From positions 186,001-250,000 of the forward strand of contig CANTFL010001193.1 in assembly GCA_947650285.1 (NCBI GenBank): a stretch of DNA of 64,000 nt, given 5' to 3'. Below are positions 53,609-64,000 of the stretch, piece after piece; position 1 is the stretch's first letter; the number at the start of each line of letters is the position of its first letter. The notes beneath the pieces were generated by a model. That model was not told where the DNA came from. It was given only the letters and a program-made list of their open reading frames with translations, and did no database searches. The translations under genes were made by a program, and so were the position numbers. The stretch comes from Hyaloperonospora brassicae (taxonomy: Eukaryota; Oomycota; Peronosporomycetes; Peronosporales; Peronosporaceae).

Positions 53609-55212
53609 GTGACGAGCGCATTGCGGCGTTGCGTGTCCCACGAGCTCGTCGAGCACTTCGGCGGACGCTGCAGACTAAACACGCCGTGTGTGTTCAGTCC
53701 ACGTGAATGGGAGAGAGAGAGAGAGAGAGAGACGTAGTGGAGCGACTAGCGACGTACGAGAGCACAGGCGGCAGAAGGACGCGCACGACGGGTCGACGCT
53801 GTGAGGCGCGACCACTGAAACATAACTGACGAGGCGGAGGTGGGCCCGATGGCTGTTGCCAGTGTGTCGCACGAGTCGTTTCTAAAAAAGCACGTTATGT
53901 ATCCTGCCAGGATTGCACCTCGTTTTTGCTCCTACTACAAAACGATCGTTGGGCTAAACTTCCAATTGAGTTGTTGTTAAGCCTTTCCCAACACTCATAA
54001 ACGATTGAGTGGGCAGTGGGTGTAGCAAAAGCCTTTCGTATCGTTACCAGCGTAGCTTTCTCGACGTCATTTGCTGCATGTCACGTAATGATGAGCTAAG
54101 AAACAGAGCTTTTTGCGGATGGACGTGTTGGTGTCAAGTCTGCATGGTCGATAGCAGGGCAAATTTACGGAATCGAAGTTCAATGCGTCGTCGACTGTCT
54201 TCTACCTCAGAAGAAAGTTGCTCCGTGTCAGGATACGCACAATAATCGTACAGACCCCTGTTCGCATGTGCAGAAGGACAAGGACAATACTTGATGCACG
54301 GCAAAACCTTAGCATAGCTGTACTCACGACTCGGGCTTGTTGTCTGATGGCCGCTCATCAATATCTAGACGTGCTCAGGGCTATGCAACGTCTCTCGCTC
54401 ATGTTCACTGTTTCTGCCATCAGCATACAGTCGATGCGTTCGTACTGACGCGGCAGAGCCCCAACGTTCTTCATCCCCACGTGACCATTGTACTTGCCGC
54501 TCAGCTGCCGCGTGGTTGTCATAACGTCGTAGCTCTTACGTGTTTCAGGTATCCGTTATCCAGCACAAAAGCTCACGTCACGAACTTGCGCTGTCAATCG
54601 AAAAGATCCCCGTTCGTCCAATGTGTAGCTAAGCTGTCACTTGCAGGAGCGGTACCACCTCACAGTCAGTCACTGCTACTTATTAAGCACAGCTATCGCA
54701 TTGTCGAGCACGCCGCGCCAACTCGCGAGTGATGACAACTGCAGGGCCACTGCTCTTCGCCTGCAGTACTCCTGACCATTTCCCAAGCCATTCGGTGTGA
54801 CGATAGTTGCAAAACGTCTCACAATGACACGGACGCTATTGACTGCGATACGCACGGCCGTGTGTCATCTATCCGTTCGTTGGACCTCCTTCATCTCGAG
54901 TGCGTACTGGTCTTCAACTTCATTCAGAAAGTGGTCAAACAGCATGACCTGCTTGCTCAAGTCTTCTGTTCTTGCACACCACGTACGCCCAACATGACAC
55001 ATAGTCGACAACGTATCGTTCTCTCCTGCACTTCACGTTTGCCCGCATCCGATCCCTCTTAGCCACCACAACGTTCAGAAACACTTCCATCCAGCCTTCA
55101 TGCACCACTCCAGGCGACCATTCGTAACGGCTGTTCACTTGAGCTTTGTATGGTGAAGCCACCTCCTTGACCCGAAAATCACTGGCTGGCGACATTCGCC
55201 TGCACATCTTCA
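53609..55212. other. Divergent spacer between lpxA and the THUMP methyltransferase
   Basis: Contains a GA microsatellite (53710-53731). A minus frame at 53675-53872 could serve as an lpxA leader exon but lacks an ATG. No other gene is supported. Confidence 0.4.
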
Positions 55213-56688
55213 ATGGCAGACACCTCGACGTATTTGCTCCTCACTCTGCGTGGGCTGGAATTCCTCGTTGAAACCGAGATCCGCTCGAAGCTTCAAGTCG
55301 AAGGTCTGGAAATCTGCAGTGTCCAGGAACATGCTCGTCCGCCGTATCTGCAGGTGATGCAGGGCCAAGCTGCAGTGGGCAAGATCGTCCTAACGACGCA
55401 GTCGTCGGCTGCCGAAGTTCAACAACTGCGGTCCGTGCAAGCGACGCTGGCGTTGCTGACCAAAAGTGATGACATTGATACGGAGAGTAGTTCTGGTGTC
55501 GAGCAGATTGGGGTGAGGAGCGACGTCTCTGACTGCTATGGCGATATGTCGTGGACTAACGATTGTCTTTTTCTCGACTGTGTAGCAACTCCTGATGAAG
55601 TCAGATTGGGACGCAGCAGTCAGGTTGTGGAAGGCCCATGTCGGGCAGTCGATAGCCGACAGTGCCATTACATTCCGGGGCTCTTGTGTACGCGACGGCA
55701 AGCACGTGTACAACTCACAAACCGTTGCAGGTGAAGTCGGTGCACTTGTGGCGGAGAAGTTTGGCTGGAGCGTGGACCTGACTGCGTTTGACCTTGAAGT
55801 GGTCATTGTCATCTTCCACAATTTCATGGTGGCCGGCATCGCCTTGGCGGATCCTCGCAAGGTCCAGTTTCGCAACCGATTAGCAAACGAAACGCGCAAT
55901 GCGCTAGCGGATGCCCACTGTGTCTCCACTTTGCGTCCAAGTACGGCATATCTGATGCTGCAGCTTGCAGAGAACAGATACGGCGATGTGGTGCTGGATT
56001 CCATGTGCGGAGTCGGCACTCTTCCGATTTGTGCGACGGACTTTACGAACGACAGCGTCTACGCTCTTGGCGGTGAGCTGGACGAGTTGCCAGTGGGGAA
56101 GGCCGGCCAGAATGCACTCACTCGAGCACGTCCCGTGGACATTGCGCGCTGGGATAGCACGCGACTGCCTCTGCGAAGCCACAGCATTGACAGGGTTCTG
56201 ATTGACATGCCGTTTGGCGTTCTCTGCGGGAATCATCGCCGGAACAACAGGGTACGTGTTGCAGCATCCGTTTTGTCCACAGCGTTCCAGGATACACGTT
56301 TCTTGATCTCGCTTTACTGTTCAGATGTATCCGAAAGTCTTCAAAGAGCTTCTCCGTGTTCTTCGTTCGGATGGTCGAGCAGGTACGATAACCTCGTTCA
56401 CGGTCTGTCATGACATACTGACACTGTTGCTAACATCAATGTACGTTTACTGTACCTCGTACCTTGTTGTTAGTGCTACTGGTCATGTCCAAGAAGCTCT
56501 TCAAAGGCGCCATCAAGGATCTACCGTTTCGAGTCGTGGCTGAGCACATGGTGAGTATTGGAGGTCTGGGCGGCGGCATTTACGTTCTCGAGCCCAATCC
56601 GTCCGACGCATCGCAAGTGACCGAGGTTGAAAACATTCCGAAGTCCCCAATTCGTCCGAAAGGTGATGTTAAAGGTGCCTTCGCATAG
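55213..56688 (+). CDS. tRNA (guanine-N2)-methyltransferase, THUMPD3 / Trm14 type
   Basis: Four exons, 55213-55512, 55586-56251, 56325-56382 and 56474-56688, with introns of 73, 73 and 91 bp (all GT-AG, CTAAC-like branch sites), give 412 residues. The N-terminal 100 residues start MADTSTYLLLTLRGLEFLVETEI, as in THUMPD3. The THUMP domain is evident (ITFRGSCVRDGKHVYNSQ, GWSVDLTAFDLEVVIVIF, VVAGIAL-like FMVAGIALADP). The Rossmann methyltransferase follows: TLRPSTAYLML, VVLDSMCGVGTLPI (SAM loop), WDSTRLPLRSHSIDRVLIDMPFG (catalytic D-x-PF) and LLRVLRSDGRAVLLVMS. THUMPD3 with TRMT112 makes m2G at tRNA positions 6/7. The exon joins restore the family alignment at each junction, which supports the model. 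Confidence 0.93.
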
Positions 56689-59624
56689 ACCTCTTGCATT
56701 CACACATCACCTACTCCCGCATGGTCCCTAATGAGCCCTTATTCCATACCGCTTGATGCTCGGCAACCACACACGTGCACTGAGCTATCCATCATACTGC
56801 GCTGCGATAGAGCACACAGGTGATTATTATCTGACGATCATCACGCTTCGCGTGTTACATCCTCGGACGCAAAATTTGCAACGCTGCAACGACACTGTTC
56901 ATGATCGTGGATTGTCGTGCCCTGACAATGTCATGTTTTCTTCACAGGTACCTCTCCAAAAAAAGTCGATTTGCACTTGGAAAAGAGAAAACTCACAGGG
57001 GTTACTTGGACAAAGCGTCAGTTCCTTTGGACCAGCCTGACTGCTTTCGAAGACGACTGCTACGCTTTCGACATACGTGCGTCTCCACTCCATCTCTTTG
57101 TAAGCGGCAAACGTCTGATGTATAAACTTCCCTGAAAACCTCATTGAGTCGACGATCGGATTCCAGACACGAGTCGAACAGGCAGTGCGGTGTAGTTACA
57201 GGTCAAAAAAGTTTTGTGTCGTGTGCCGAATGGCCGGCACTTCTACCCAATATTGCACGTGGACACTGATGTGAGTACATTTGTAAGACTAATGGTACTA
57301 CCAGCAAATGTGTACTGACTCACTTCAACACTAGTGGTACATTCGCAAAACAACTGGCGCGCGAACACTTACCTCGACATTTGCTGGTAGTAGTCTCCGA
57401 ATGTACCGCAAAACGTGCTTCTTTTGACGGCACGACTACACCTCTTTTACGAGTACATTCTAATTGTGGCAGAATTATTTTCTGTCTACGCAGGCAAAAG
57501 TACATTGTCGAATCGGTGCCAAACGATCCTCGAGACTTGCAATGATTGCCATGCGCCCGCTATTGACCATTTGCTTGCCACGTCCTTCGGCCATATTGCT
57601 GACAGGTGCTGTCTTCCGTTTTGCTGGGTTTGTGTCGTGAATCGCACTGTTTGCTTCTGCGCCAACAACAAACAGGATGCTTTGTCTTCCACACAATCAC
57701 TCGCTCATAATGCAAGGCCGACATCTGAATAACGAGTACGCACAGAGTCACGACCCGTGCATAGCTGCAGATCGAAGTGAAGTGAAGCATCCAATCGACA
57801 CATTTTGCAGCCGTGCCTTGCCACCAATTCTCGGAAACTCCAACACTTAGGACAAACCCGAGTCTCACATTATAGCAGTGACCAAAGATAATTACAACAC
57901 GATTCTTCCGCCAATCCGGTCGATCCCAAATGTTGGAGGCTCGCTCGGACCTACGAATGTTATTTAGTAATATGCGAATTGCTGTTCTCTTGTACATTCA
58001 TCGGCTATGATTGCACTCGTGACGTCTCGACACGGACCAGTCCACATAATTTATGCCACATGTCGATGGTCTGTACGCAACGTAGTGGCCGCAGTTGACA
58101 ATACCTATCTCCATTTTATATCAAGCCAATCGCACACGCAATGTAATGATTGCAACCGCTTTTGGCATGCAAAGGATGCAATACTCGACGCCGATCGTTT
58201 TGTCTTGCGTACGGTCAACAGCGCGACGGCAACGGCAGTAGGCTAGAAGAAAAAAAATAGACGCGAACAACACTTACGTGGTACAACTCGAAGCGACGTG
58301 GCTTGGTGAACAAAGTAACCTCATTAGGTTCCCGGATCGTCATCACGTCTTGCCGCGCGCGTCTGTGCTTCATGATCATCACCGCTCCACTTGTTATAAC
58401 GTTTCATGGATCCGTATGCCAGCAATGTCGGTGCACAAGATTGAACAGCTTTGCGAATGAACTTCATCGAGGTAGCGAGTGACGCTTACATGGTGTCACT
58501 TACAAAGTCCCGAGGCAAGTTGGTCAGTGACCATCGTGCAGTCAATTGTCAACGTTGGAAGTCACTGGTCGTGCAGTGGATTGTCAACGTGGTCGAAACT
58601 TCTGCTGTCTCGCAGCAAAACGAGCAGATCGATTCTTGTGGTCGTTCAAACAGCGGCATAGGCTGTCGCTTGCTCGACCACAGCAAGCAGAGCTCATCAT
58701 GTATGCAGACGTGCATACTCTCCATTCGAGTCTCACACTCGCGCGTAACATGCAAATTGTCGCATACTGAAGCTTCACATCAGACCAAGCCAGACTTGTT
58801 TGTGCTCGCAGAGAGGTCCAGGTTCGTCAGGCTTCAAGCTCTTAACTTCGCGGGCAACCCGATCGGCTCGATTTTTCCACATCCGTCGACTCGCACGCCT
58901 TTTATTATCGTCGCCACTTTTCGTTAGCAGCGGGACGACTTCGAGCACGTATGCTGCACACTTCTGTTAGCTGGCACACTCACGCCAGCGCATCACTGAA
59001 CAGAGTTCTGGCATATTGTCAAAGACGCGCAACGCAGTCGTTTGCACGCAATGCTGCCATTCGCCTCGACATTGCGTTCAGATATGAAGCACGGATCTGA
59101 GAATGGTGAAGGCTATCAGCATTTGACACGCTCACGATCCACTTTGCAAGTCAAGATACTGCATTTGTGCGCAGCTATGATGAGGCAACATCGACGTCAA
59201 CGCATTTTGATGAATGCCGTCGTTGGCCCGCCAGTCGCTAGTACACGGCTCATCCCGCATCATCTAGCTCGTCGAGTACAATGAGTATCGTCATGCTTGC
59301 AAAAGACTTAACACAAATGTGGTCCGTTTTGGAGTGCGCAGTCTTCCCGGCGGATGAACTCATTGGTAGCGATACGGCGCGAAGCTGATGGGGACGAACG
59401 CGTTCGGAAGTGGGATGCACTTCCTACAAGACGTCACACCGAATTCGTTTGCTTCCCGCCACGCTAACGTCTTGCAGTTCTCGATCGTGCAGCAAAACTG
59501 GAAAGATTGTGGGTTGCCACGTATGTATACAGCATTGCATAACTGCCATGCGCGTGCGAGTCGACCGTAAGCCTGAGCTACAAAGCACTCGGCAACTGGG
59601 CAGGTGCATCAATTCTCGTCAAAC
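56689..59624. other. Intergenic between convergent genes, no supportable gene
   Basis: About 2.9 kb with short frames only. An imperfect direct repeat of about 35 bp (core GTCAACGT) lies at 58540-58600. Nothing else is recognised. Confidence 0.45.
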
Positions 59625-62123
59625 TTATTCGACAACCACCCGGGCTCCCATACCGTTATCTTTGCCCGTGGCGTACGCACCAATTGCTGCGACAAGAGCT
59701 CGCGCTTTGAGCAACATTTCGTCATACTCCTTCTCGCTATCAGAGAGTGCTACGATAGCTCCACCAGCACCAAGCACGACACTGTTCGGAGTCACAATTG
59801 CTGTGCGAATGATCATGTTCAAATCACAGCTGCCATCAATCGACAAGAAGCCTAGTCCTCCGGAATACACTCCACGCGGACCACGCTCAAGCTCTCGAAT
59901 AATCTGCATCGTGCGCTTCTTGGGCGCACCTGTCATCGATCCACCAGGGAATGTAGCTCGGAGCACATCGACTACATCTACATCCTCGCGTCGTTGGGCA
60001 CGTACGGTAGTCACGAGCTGATGGACAGTGGCATATGCCTCAACGTCCATCAACCGAGGCACATGAACCGATCCGACAAGTGCTACAGCTCCAAAGTCAT
60101 TGCGCACGAGATCAGCAATCATCATGTTTTCAGCCCGGTCTTTCTCACAGTTGGCAAGTTCCTCGGCAATGACGGCATCTTCTGCAGGATCACGGCCGCG
60201 ACGACGTGTTCCTTTGATGGGCTTGGACTCCATCAAGCCATCGGCTCCCATCCGTAGAAATCGCTCGGGCGAAGAGCAGCACACTGCGTATGTATCCTTC
60301 GCACCATCAACACTGTTGGCTGCATCAAACTGGGCTGGAGTCTGGAAACGATTGTGCGGGTTGCTGAGGTAAAATCCGGCGTAGGGAGCTGGGTTTTGCT
60401 GACGCAGCATACGGTAAAATGCCAGCGGATCGAGTAGAGCATACTCTGCACGCAAGTGGTTCGTCAAACACACTTCGTAGGTCTCTCCTTCTCGGATCAA
60501 ATGTTGTATCTCATCGATAGCGGCCACATATTGCGCTCGAGTTCGCGACGGGCGGAAAATGACGTCGCTCTTTTCAACGGCGACGTCCACTGATCGTGGT
60601 GGACGTGCGTCAGGTATCTGACAAAACTCTTCGCAACACTGCTCCAACCGCTTCTTCATTGCTTGGTGCCAGTTCTTGCTCGCAGTTGCGCTTTCGGCAT
60701 CACTCTCGCTCAACGTGAGTGAGTAAACAACGCCATCACGATGATCAAACACCAGCGTTCGGTCAGCAAACAGGAACGAGGCATCTGGCACACGCTCATC
60801 GCTTACTTCTCCGCAGTCGCCGTCGTATCGTTTCATGCCCTCTCGTTCACTGCCCAGTACTTCGTATCCAATGTAGCCCACAAAACCACCGCGAAAGGCA
60901 AAAGGTACTTCGACATTCACGTGTTGATCACGTCCTTCGCTGTCGGTAAATACAATCTCGTGGCAACTGTGTCGTCGTATCATCTCTTGCACATGAGTCA
61001 GCACATGCTGTTCAGGAACAATCTCGACGTGCTCGTCGTCAGCATGTGGTCGGCGCCGACGTACGCAAAGCTCCACCTTGACAACGTCATACTCTACGCA
61101 ATAGCTCAAGGGTCCACTGTCGTCGCCCATCATTGAGCATCGCGACTGCATTGCTGCGCCTGTACTTGCTACTGCATCGTAGTTGCTACTGTCGAGCCAG
61201 AACGACCTCTTGGAATCGCCAAACAACTTTGTAAACACGTACTCGGCAAAGTCTAGCGATGCAAGTCCGCCCAGAGCACGCTGAATCACAACACGATAGG
61301 TTGGCGCCTGAGGTACGGCCGGGTGCATGCCCTGAGTCTGCGTCGTATCTTTCGTGTTTCTATTGCTGCTGTGGTGCAAATCACACTTCGAGGCGCATCG
61401 TCCTAACGTGACGTCCCGAAAGTTCTGAAAAAGCTGGTAGCCATGTTCACTGCACACTGCTTCCGGGTGGAACTGCACGCCAAACTGCTGTTTGGCTCGA
61501 TGACGCACCGCCATGATCACTCCATCGTCTGTCTGCGCGATCACTTCTAGCTCGTCTGGTACATTAGTCGGGTCAATGACCAACGAGTGATACCGTACGG
61601 CCTCAAATCCGTCGGGTACGTGGGCGAAAAGCACTTTCTTCTTTTCGTTAACGCACACCCGACTGGTGCGGCCATGCATGACCTCTCTCGCCCGCACGAC
61701 CTGACCGCCATACACTTGTGCTAGTCCTTGGTGTCCTAAACACACGCCCAGCACTGGCACTACTGCATGACGGATAGCATCGGCACACATGCCAAAATCG
61801 TTTTGCTTGCCCGGATGACCAGGACCGGGAGAAAGGACAACGTTGCGCACCAGCTCCACGTTCTCCGCTGCTGCAATTGCACTCGTCTGATCCACGAAAT
61901 GATCCCAAGCAGCGGCAAACCGACCGCCAAAGTCGTTGTTCTTGATGACCGTCACGCTGGACGAGTCGCCGCCATTCACTTGAGCCAACATCTGCACGAT
62001 GTTGTACGTGTACGAGTCGTAGTTGTCAATGAGCAGCGTGACGACACGACGCTGCGGTTTCGCAGCAACGGAAGCCATTTCAGCGGCTGCTGGAGCCAAG
62101 AGATCGTCCATAGACGCCACCAT
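59625..62123 (-). CDS. Bifunctional aminodeoxychorismate (PABA) synthase, PabA-PabB fusion
   Basis: 832 residues from ATG 62123 (MVASMDDLL); the frame extends 18 codons further without ATG. The glutamine amidotransferase half carries LLIDNYDSYTYNI, VVLSPGPGHP, the nucleophile loop GVCLGHQGLAQVYGG and FGVQFHPEAVCSEHG. The chorismate-binding half has RPSRTRAQYVAAIDEIQHLIREGETYEVCLTN, PAPYAGFY, SPERFLRM, ESKPIKGTRRRG, NLMIVDLVRND-like NMMIADLVRNDFG, FPGGSMTGAPKKRTMQII and the GGLGFLSIDGSCDLNMIIRTA end. The Lys in PIKGT distinguishes PABA synthases from anthranilate synthases (PIAGT). The enzyme makes 4-amino-4-deoxychorismate for folate. Fusion is usual in fungi, plants and apicomplexans. No transit peptide is evident. 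It is intronless. Confidence 0.96.
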   Translation of the reverse strand: MVASMDDLLAPAAAEMASVAAKPQRRVVTLLIDNYDSYTYNIVQMLAQVNGGDSSSVTVIKNNDFGGRFAAAWDHFVDQTSAIAAAENVELVRNVVLSPGPGHPGKQNDFGMCADAIRHAVVPVLGVCLGHQGLAQVYGGQVVRAREVMHGRTSRVCVNEKKKVLFAHVPDGFEAVRYHSLVIDPTNVPDELEVIAQTDDGVIMAVRHRAKQQFGVQFHPEAVCSEHGYQLFQNFRDVTLGRCASKCDLHHSSNRNTKDTTQTQGMHPAVPQAPTYRVVIQRALGGLASLDFAEYVFTKLFGDSKRSFWLDSSNYDAVASTGAAMQSRCSMMGDDSGPLSYCVEYDVVKVELCVRRRRPHADDEHVEIVPEQHVLTHVQEMIRRHSCHEIVFTDSEGRDQHVNVEVPFAFRGGFVGYIGYEVLGSEREGMKRYDGDCGEVSDERVPDASFLFADRTLVFDHRDGVVYSLTLSESDAESATASKNWHQAMKKRLEQCCEEFCQIPDARPPRSVDVAVEKSDVIFRPSRTRAQYVAAIDEIQHLIREGETYEVCLTNHLRAEYALLDPLAFYRMLRQQNPAPYAGFYLSNPHNRFQTPAQFDAANSVDGAKDTYAVCCSSPERFLRMGADGLMESKPIKGTRRRGRDPAEDAVIAEELANCEKDRAENMMIADLVRNDFGAVALVGSVHVPRLMDVEAYATVHQLVTTVRAQRREDVDVVDVLRATFPGGSMTGAPKKRTMQIIRELERGPRGVYSGGLGFLSIDGSCDLNMIIRTAIVTPNSVVLGAGGAIVALSDSEKEYDEMLLKARALVAAIGAYATGKDNGMGARVVVE

Positions 62124-62396
62124 TGCAAATGCTGTCGGAGCTCCTCGCAATGGACTGACTGACTGACTGACTGACAAGCTACGTCGGACTCACCTGCTGT
62201 TTGCTGACAGCCAATGAGAAAGAGCGATTTAACGCCTTTTACTGCCTGTCACGCGTGACATACGATCGCCATTTGACTGGCGGAGAAGCCTGGCTGCCTT
62301 ACCACGCAACACTATTGTGTCCAGGCCGCACGACACACTGCAGAGCCTTATGGTACACCCGTGCTGATTGAGTGTTTACGTATACTACAGACCTCA

Positions 62397-63641
62397 TCAA
62401 GCAGCAACGACCTCACTCCGATGCTTGACTCGGTTCCGACGTCGTCGCTTCTGTTGACTCTTCGACAACTGGGCGGGTCCGTCGGTCTCCATTGCATCGC
62501 ACTTGTTGCCAGCTGGCTGCTTGACTCGCTTGCGCTGGAATGCATTGGGCAGCGGGACGTCGTCCTCGTCAACGGTCTCGCGCTTTCGCGTGCCAATGCG
62601 CACCAGCTCCACTTCGAAAAACAGCGTCGAGTTGCGCGGGATCTTGTCGCCCTTGCCGCTTTCTCCGTACCCCAGCTCCGGCGGGATCGTCAGTAACCGC
62701 ACGCCGCCAGGACGCATCGTTGCCATACCTTCTTCCCATCCAGCAATGACCGACCCTGTGCCAAACGTCGTCGTGAGCATGCCCTTGCCGAACACAAGTC
62801 CATCGCGTCCCAGTCGCCCACGGTACTTGACCGTAAGCATCTCGCCACGAGACGGCAGCTTCCCTTTTCCAATGCGTTGATCCTGCAAGACCAGCCCACT
62901 CTTGGTCGTTACTTCACTGCCAATCACCTGCTCATACGCAGCAGCCAGTGTCTCGCGCGTCTTCGTCTCCTCGTGCTCCTCCGTCTTCTGCTGCTCCGTC
63001 TGCTCAACCGCTTTTCGCCGCTCGTCTTTTTTCTTTTGCTTCTCCGCTTTGCGCTTCTCTGCTCGTTTTGTCTCGACGTCCGTCGCATCCACTTGTCCTG
63101 ACTCGAGCTGAAGCTTCTCCTGCTGTTTCTTCTGCTTCTTCCGAGTCGCAGCGTCCTGTCGCTCCTTCACCAGCTCCGCGAGCCGCCGCTGCTCCTCGTC
63201 GATGCGTCGTTGCGCCGCTTCTTTTGCCTCTTCCAGTGCCTTTTCCGCCGCTTCGTGCGCCGGTAATCCTGTCTTCTTGAGCTTCGCCTTGCGCTTCTTC
63301 AGCTGCGCCCGACTGAGGCCGCGCACAGGCGTCTCCACCGTCCCGTCGTCCTCGTCCTCTCCTTCCTGCACGCCCTCTTCCATATGGTCTTTTGCACACA
63401 ATTGGGCAAACAACGCGCCGCCTCCCCCGCTCGAGTGCCATGGATGGTCCACGCCCCAGGTCTGGTCGGCGCGGCCGTAGCCGCCCACGTGCGCGCGCAT
63501 GTCGGCGGCAAAGCGGCCCGAGCGCGCCCCGCTCATCGACCGCACGCCCTTATTCGCGCCGATCGATCTGTTGCTCGCGACAGGGAGCGCTGCATCGCTC
63601 TCGTTGCCGCGCCGCTTGTCGGGTCGACGCATGAGCACCAT
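62397..63641 (-). CDS. FKBP-type peptidyl-prolyl isomerase with charged coiled-coil leader
   Basis: 414 residues from ATG 63641 (MVLMRRPDKRR); a second ATG three codons on is equally possible. Residues about 95-250 are Lys/Glu/Arg/Ala-rich and predicted coiled coil, typical of nuclear FKBPs. The FKBP domain at about 255-365 has VTTKSGLVLQDQRIGKG, MLTVKYRGRLGRDGLVF, VIAGWEEGMATMRPGGVRLLTIPPELGYGE and IPRNSTLFFEVELVRIG. These carry the core residues of the proline-binding pocket. A basic tail follows (KRKRV-like QRKRVKQP, SQQKRRRRNRVKHR), probably a nuclear signal. Fungal Fpr3/4 and insect FKBP39 also put the FKBP domain near the C-terminus after a charged region. It is probably a nuclear or nucleolar chaperone. 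Confidence 0.93.
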   Translation of the reverse strand: MVLMRRPDKRRGNESDAALPVASNRSIGANKGVRSMSGARSGRFAADMRAHVGGYGRADQTWGVDHPWHSSGGGGALFAQLCAKDHMEEGVQEGEDEDDGTVETPVRGLSRAQLKKRKAKLKKTGLPAHEAAEKALEEAKEAAQRRIDEEQRRLAELVKERQDAATRKKQKKQQEKLQLESGQVDATDVETKRAEKRKAEKQKKKDERRKAVEQTEQQKTEEHEETKTRETLAAAYEQVIGSEVTTKSGLVLQDQRIGKGKLPSRGEMLTVKYRGRLGRDGLVFGKGMLTTTFGTGSVIAGWEEGMATMRPGGVRLLTIPPELGYGESGKGDKIPRNSTLFFEVELVRIGTRKRETVDEDDVPLPNAFQRKRVKQPAGNKCDAMETDGPAQLSKSQQKRRRRNRVKHRSEVVAA

Positions 63642-63887
63642 GAGCTGCGGTCGGGCCAACGTGAGTGGCGAAAATGGCACAAGAACGAGTGAAACGGCAC
63701 GGGATTGGTGGAAAACACGACCCGGTGCCTCGACCGCCTCCAGTCGAGGGACCAATAGAAACAGCGGAGCGTACCCATTGGCGCATTATCGTCCGACCCG
63801 AGTTAACCGACCGGAAGTTCGTGTGGCAGTCTATAGGGTCTGTGCGCACCGGTCGACGGCCTTTTACTTATCGCGTTGTGGCTCTTC

Positions 63888-63950
63888 TGCTGCTGCTGCT
63901 GTTTTTTTACTGCTGCTGCTGCTGCTGCTGCTGCCTCTTGCGGCTGCGTT
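63888..63950. repeat. (CTG)n trinucleotide microsatellite
   Basis: Two blocks of CTG repeats separated by a T-run, in the upstream region of the FKBP gene at the right edge of the window. Confidence 0.85.
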
Positions 63951-64000
63951 TGCTGTGGTTATTGTCCATTGCTGTTGCTGCTTTTGTTTGTTTGTAAGTC

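Noticed and set aside
53675..53872. Upstream leader exon for lpxA with a mitochondrial-like sequence
   Set aside because: A splice joining it in frame can be drawn (GTACGT donor, TGCAG acceptor), but the frame has no ATG before a stop.

Overview
The window looks like nuclear DNA of an oomycete (Phytophthora or downy-mildew type). I infer this from protein-family content, short GT-AG introns (about 50-170 bp), compact housekeeping genes, and a chromodomain Ty3/gypsy retroelement. I cannot fix the genus without a database search.

Layout. 1-454 (-): start of a kinesin motor gene that runs off the left edge. 4151-7270 (+): tepsin-like AP-4 accessory protein. 7520-12233 (+): NUP155-type nucleoporin. 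13809-14270 (+): mitoribosomal protein mS38. 14873-18885 (-): a 13-exon gene joining an FHA domain, a CHAT-like region and an NB-ARC/STAND P-loop ATPase. 21654-24146 (+): CPSF73 mRNA 3'-end endonuclease. 24371-25567 (-): sulfotransferase. 27371-29842 (-): two small secreted-protein genes that share a promoter block. 31131-39115: a nearly full-length but mutated LTR retrotransposon. 39.1-45.7 kb: gene-poor DNA. 45764-49618 (+): SAPS-like protein with a PH domain. 52564-53608 (-): bacterial-type LpxA acyltransferase. 55213-56688 (+): THUMPD3-type tRNA guanine N2-methyltransferase in four exons. 59625-62123 (-): bifunctional PABA synthase. 62397-63641 (-): FKBP prolyl isomerase. The remaining stretches hold no gene I can support.

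The housekeeping genes are functionally unrelated neighbours, as is usual in eukaryotes. They cover trafficking, nuclear pore, mitoribosome, pre-mRNA cleavage, folate synthesis, tRNA modification and protein folding. The accessory interest lies in three places. The first is the FHA/CHAT-like/STAND protein, an NLR-like architecture that I rebuilt exon by exon into one 1037-residue frame. The second is the retroelement, which is packed from LTR to LTR with short perfect inverted repeats, has a textbook -1 frameshift site at the gag-pol junction, and carries an antisense coiled-coil frame over its chromodomain. The third is the tepsin homologue, with about ten copies of the short motif that tepsins use to bind the AP-4 epsilon ear.
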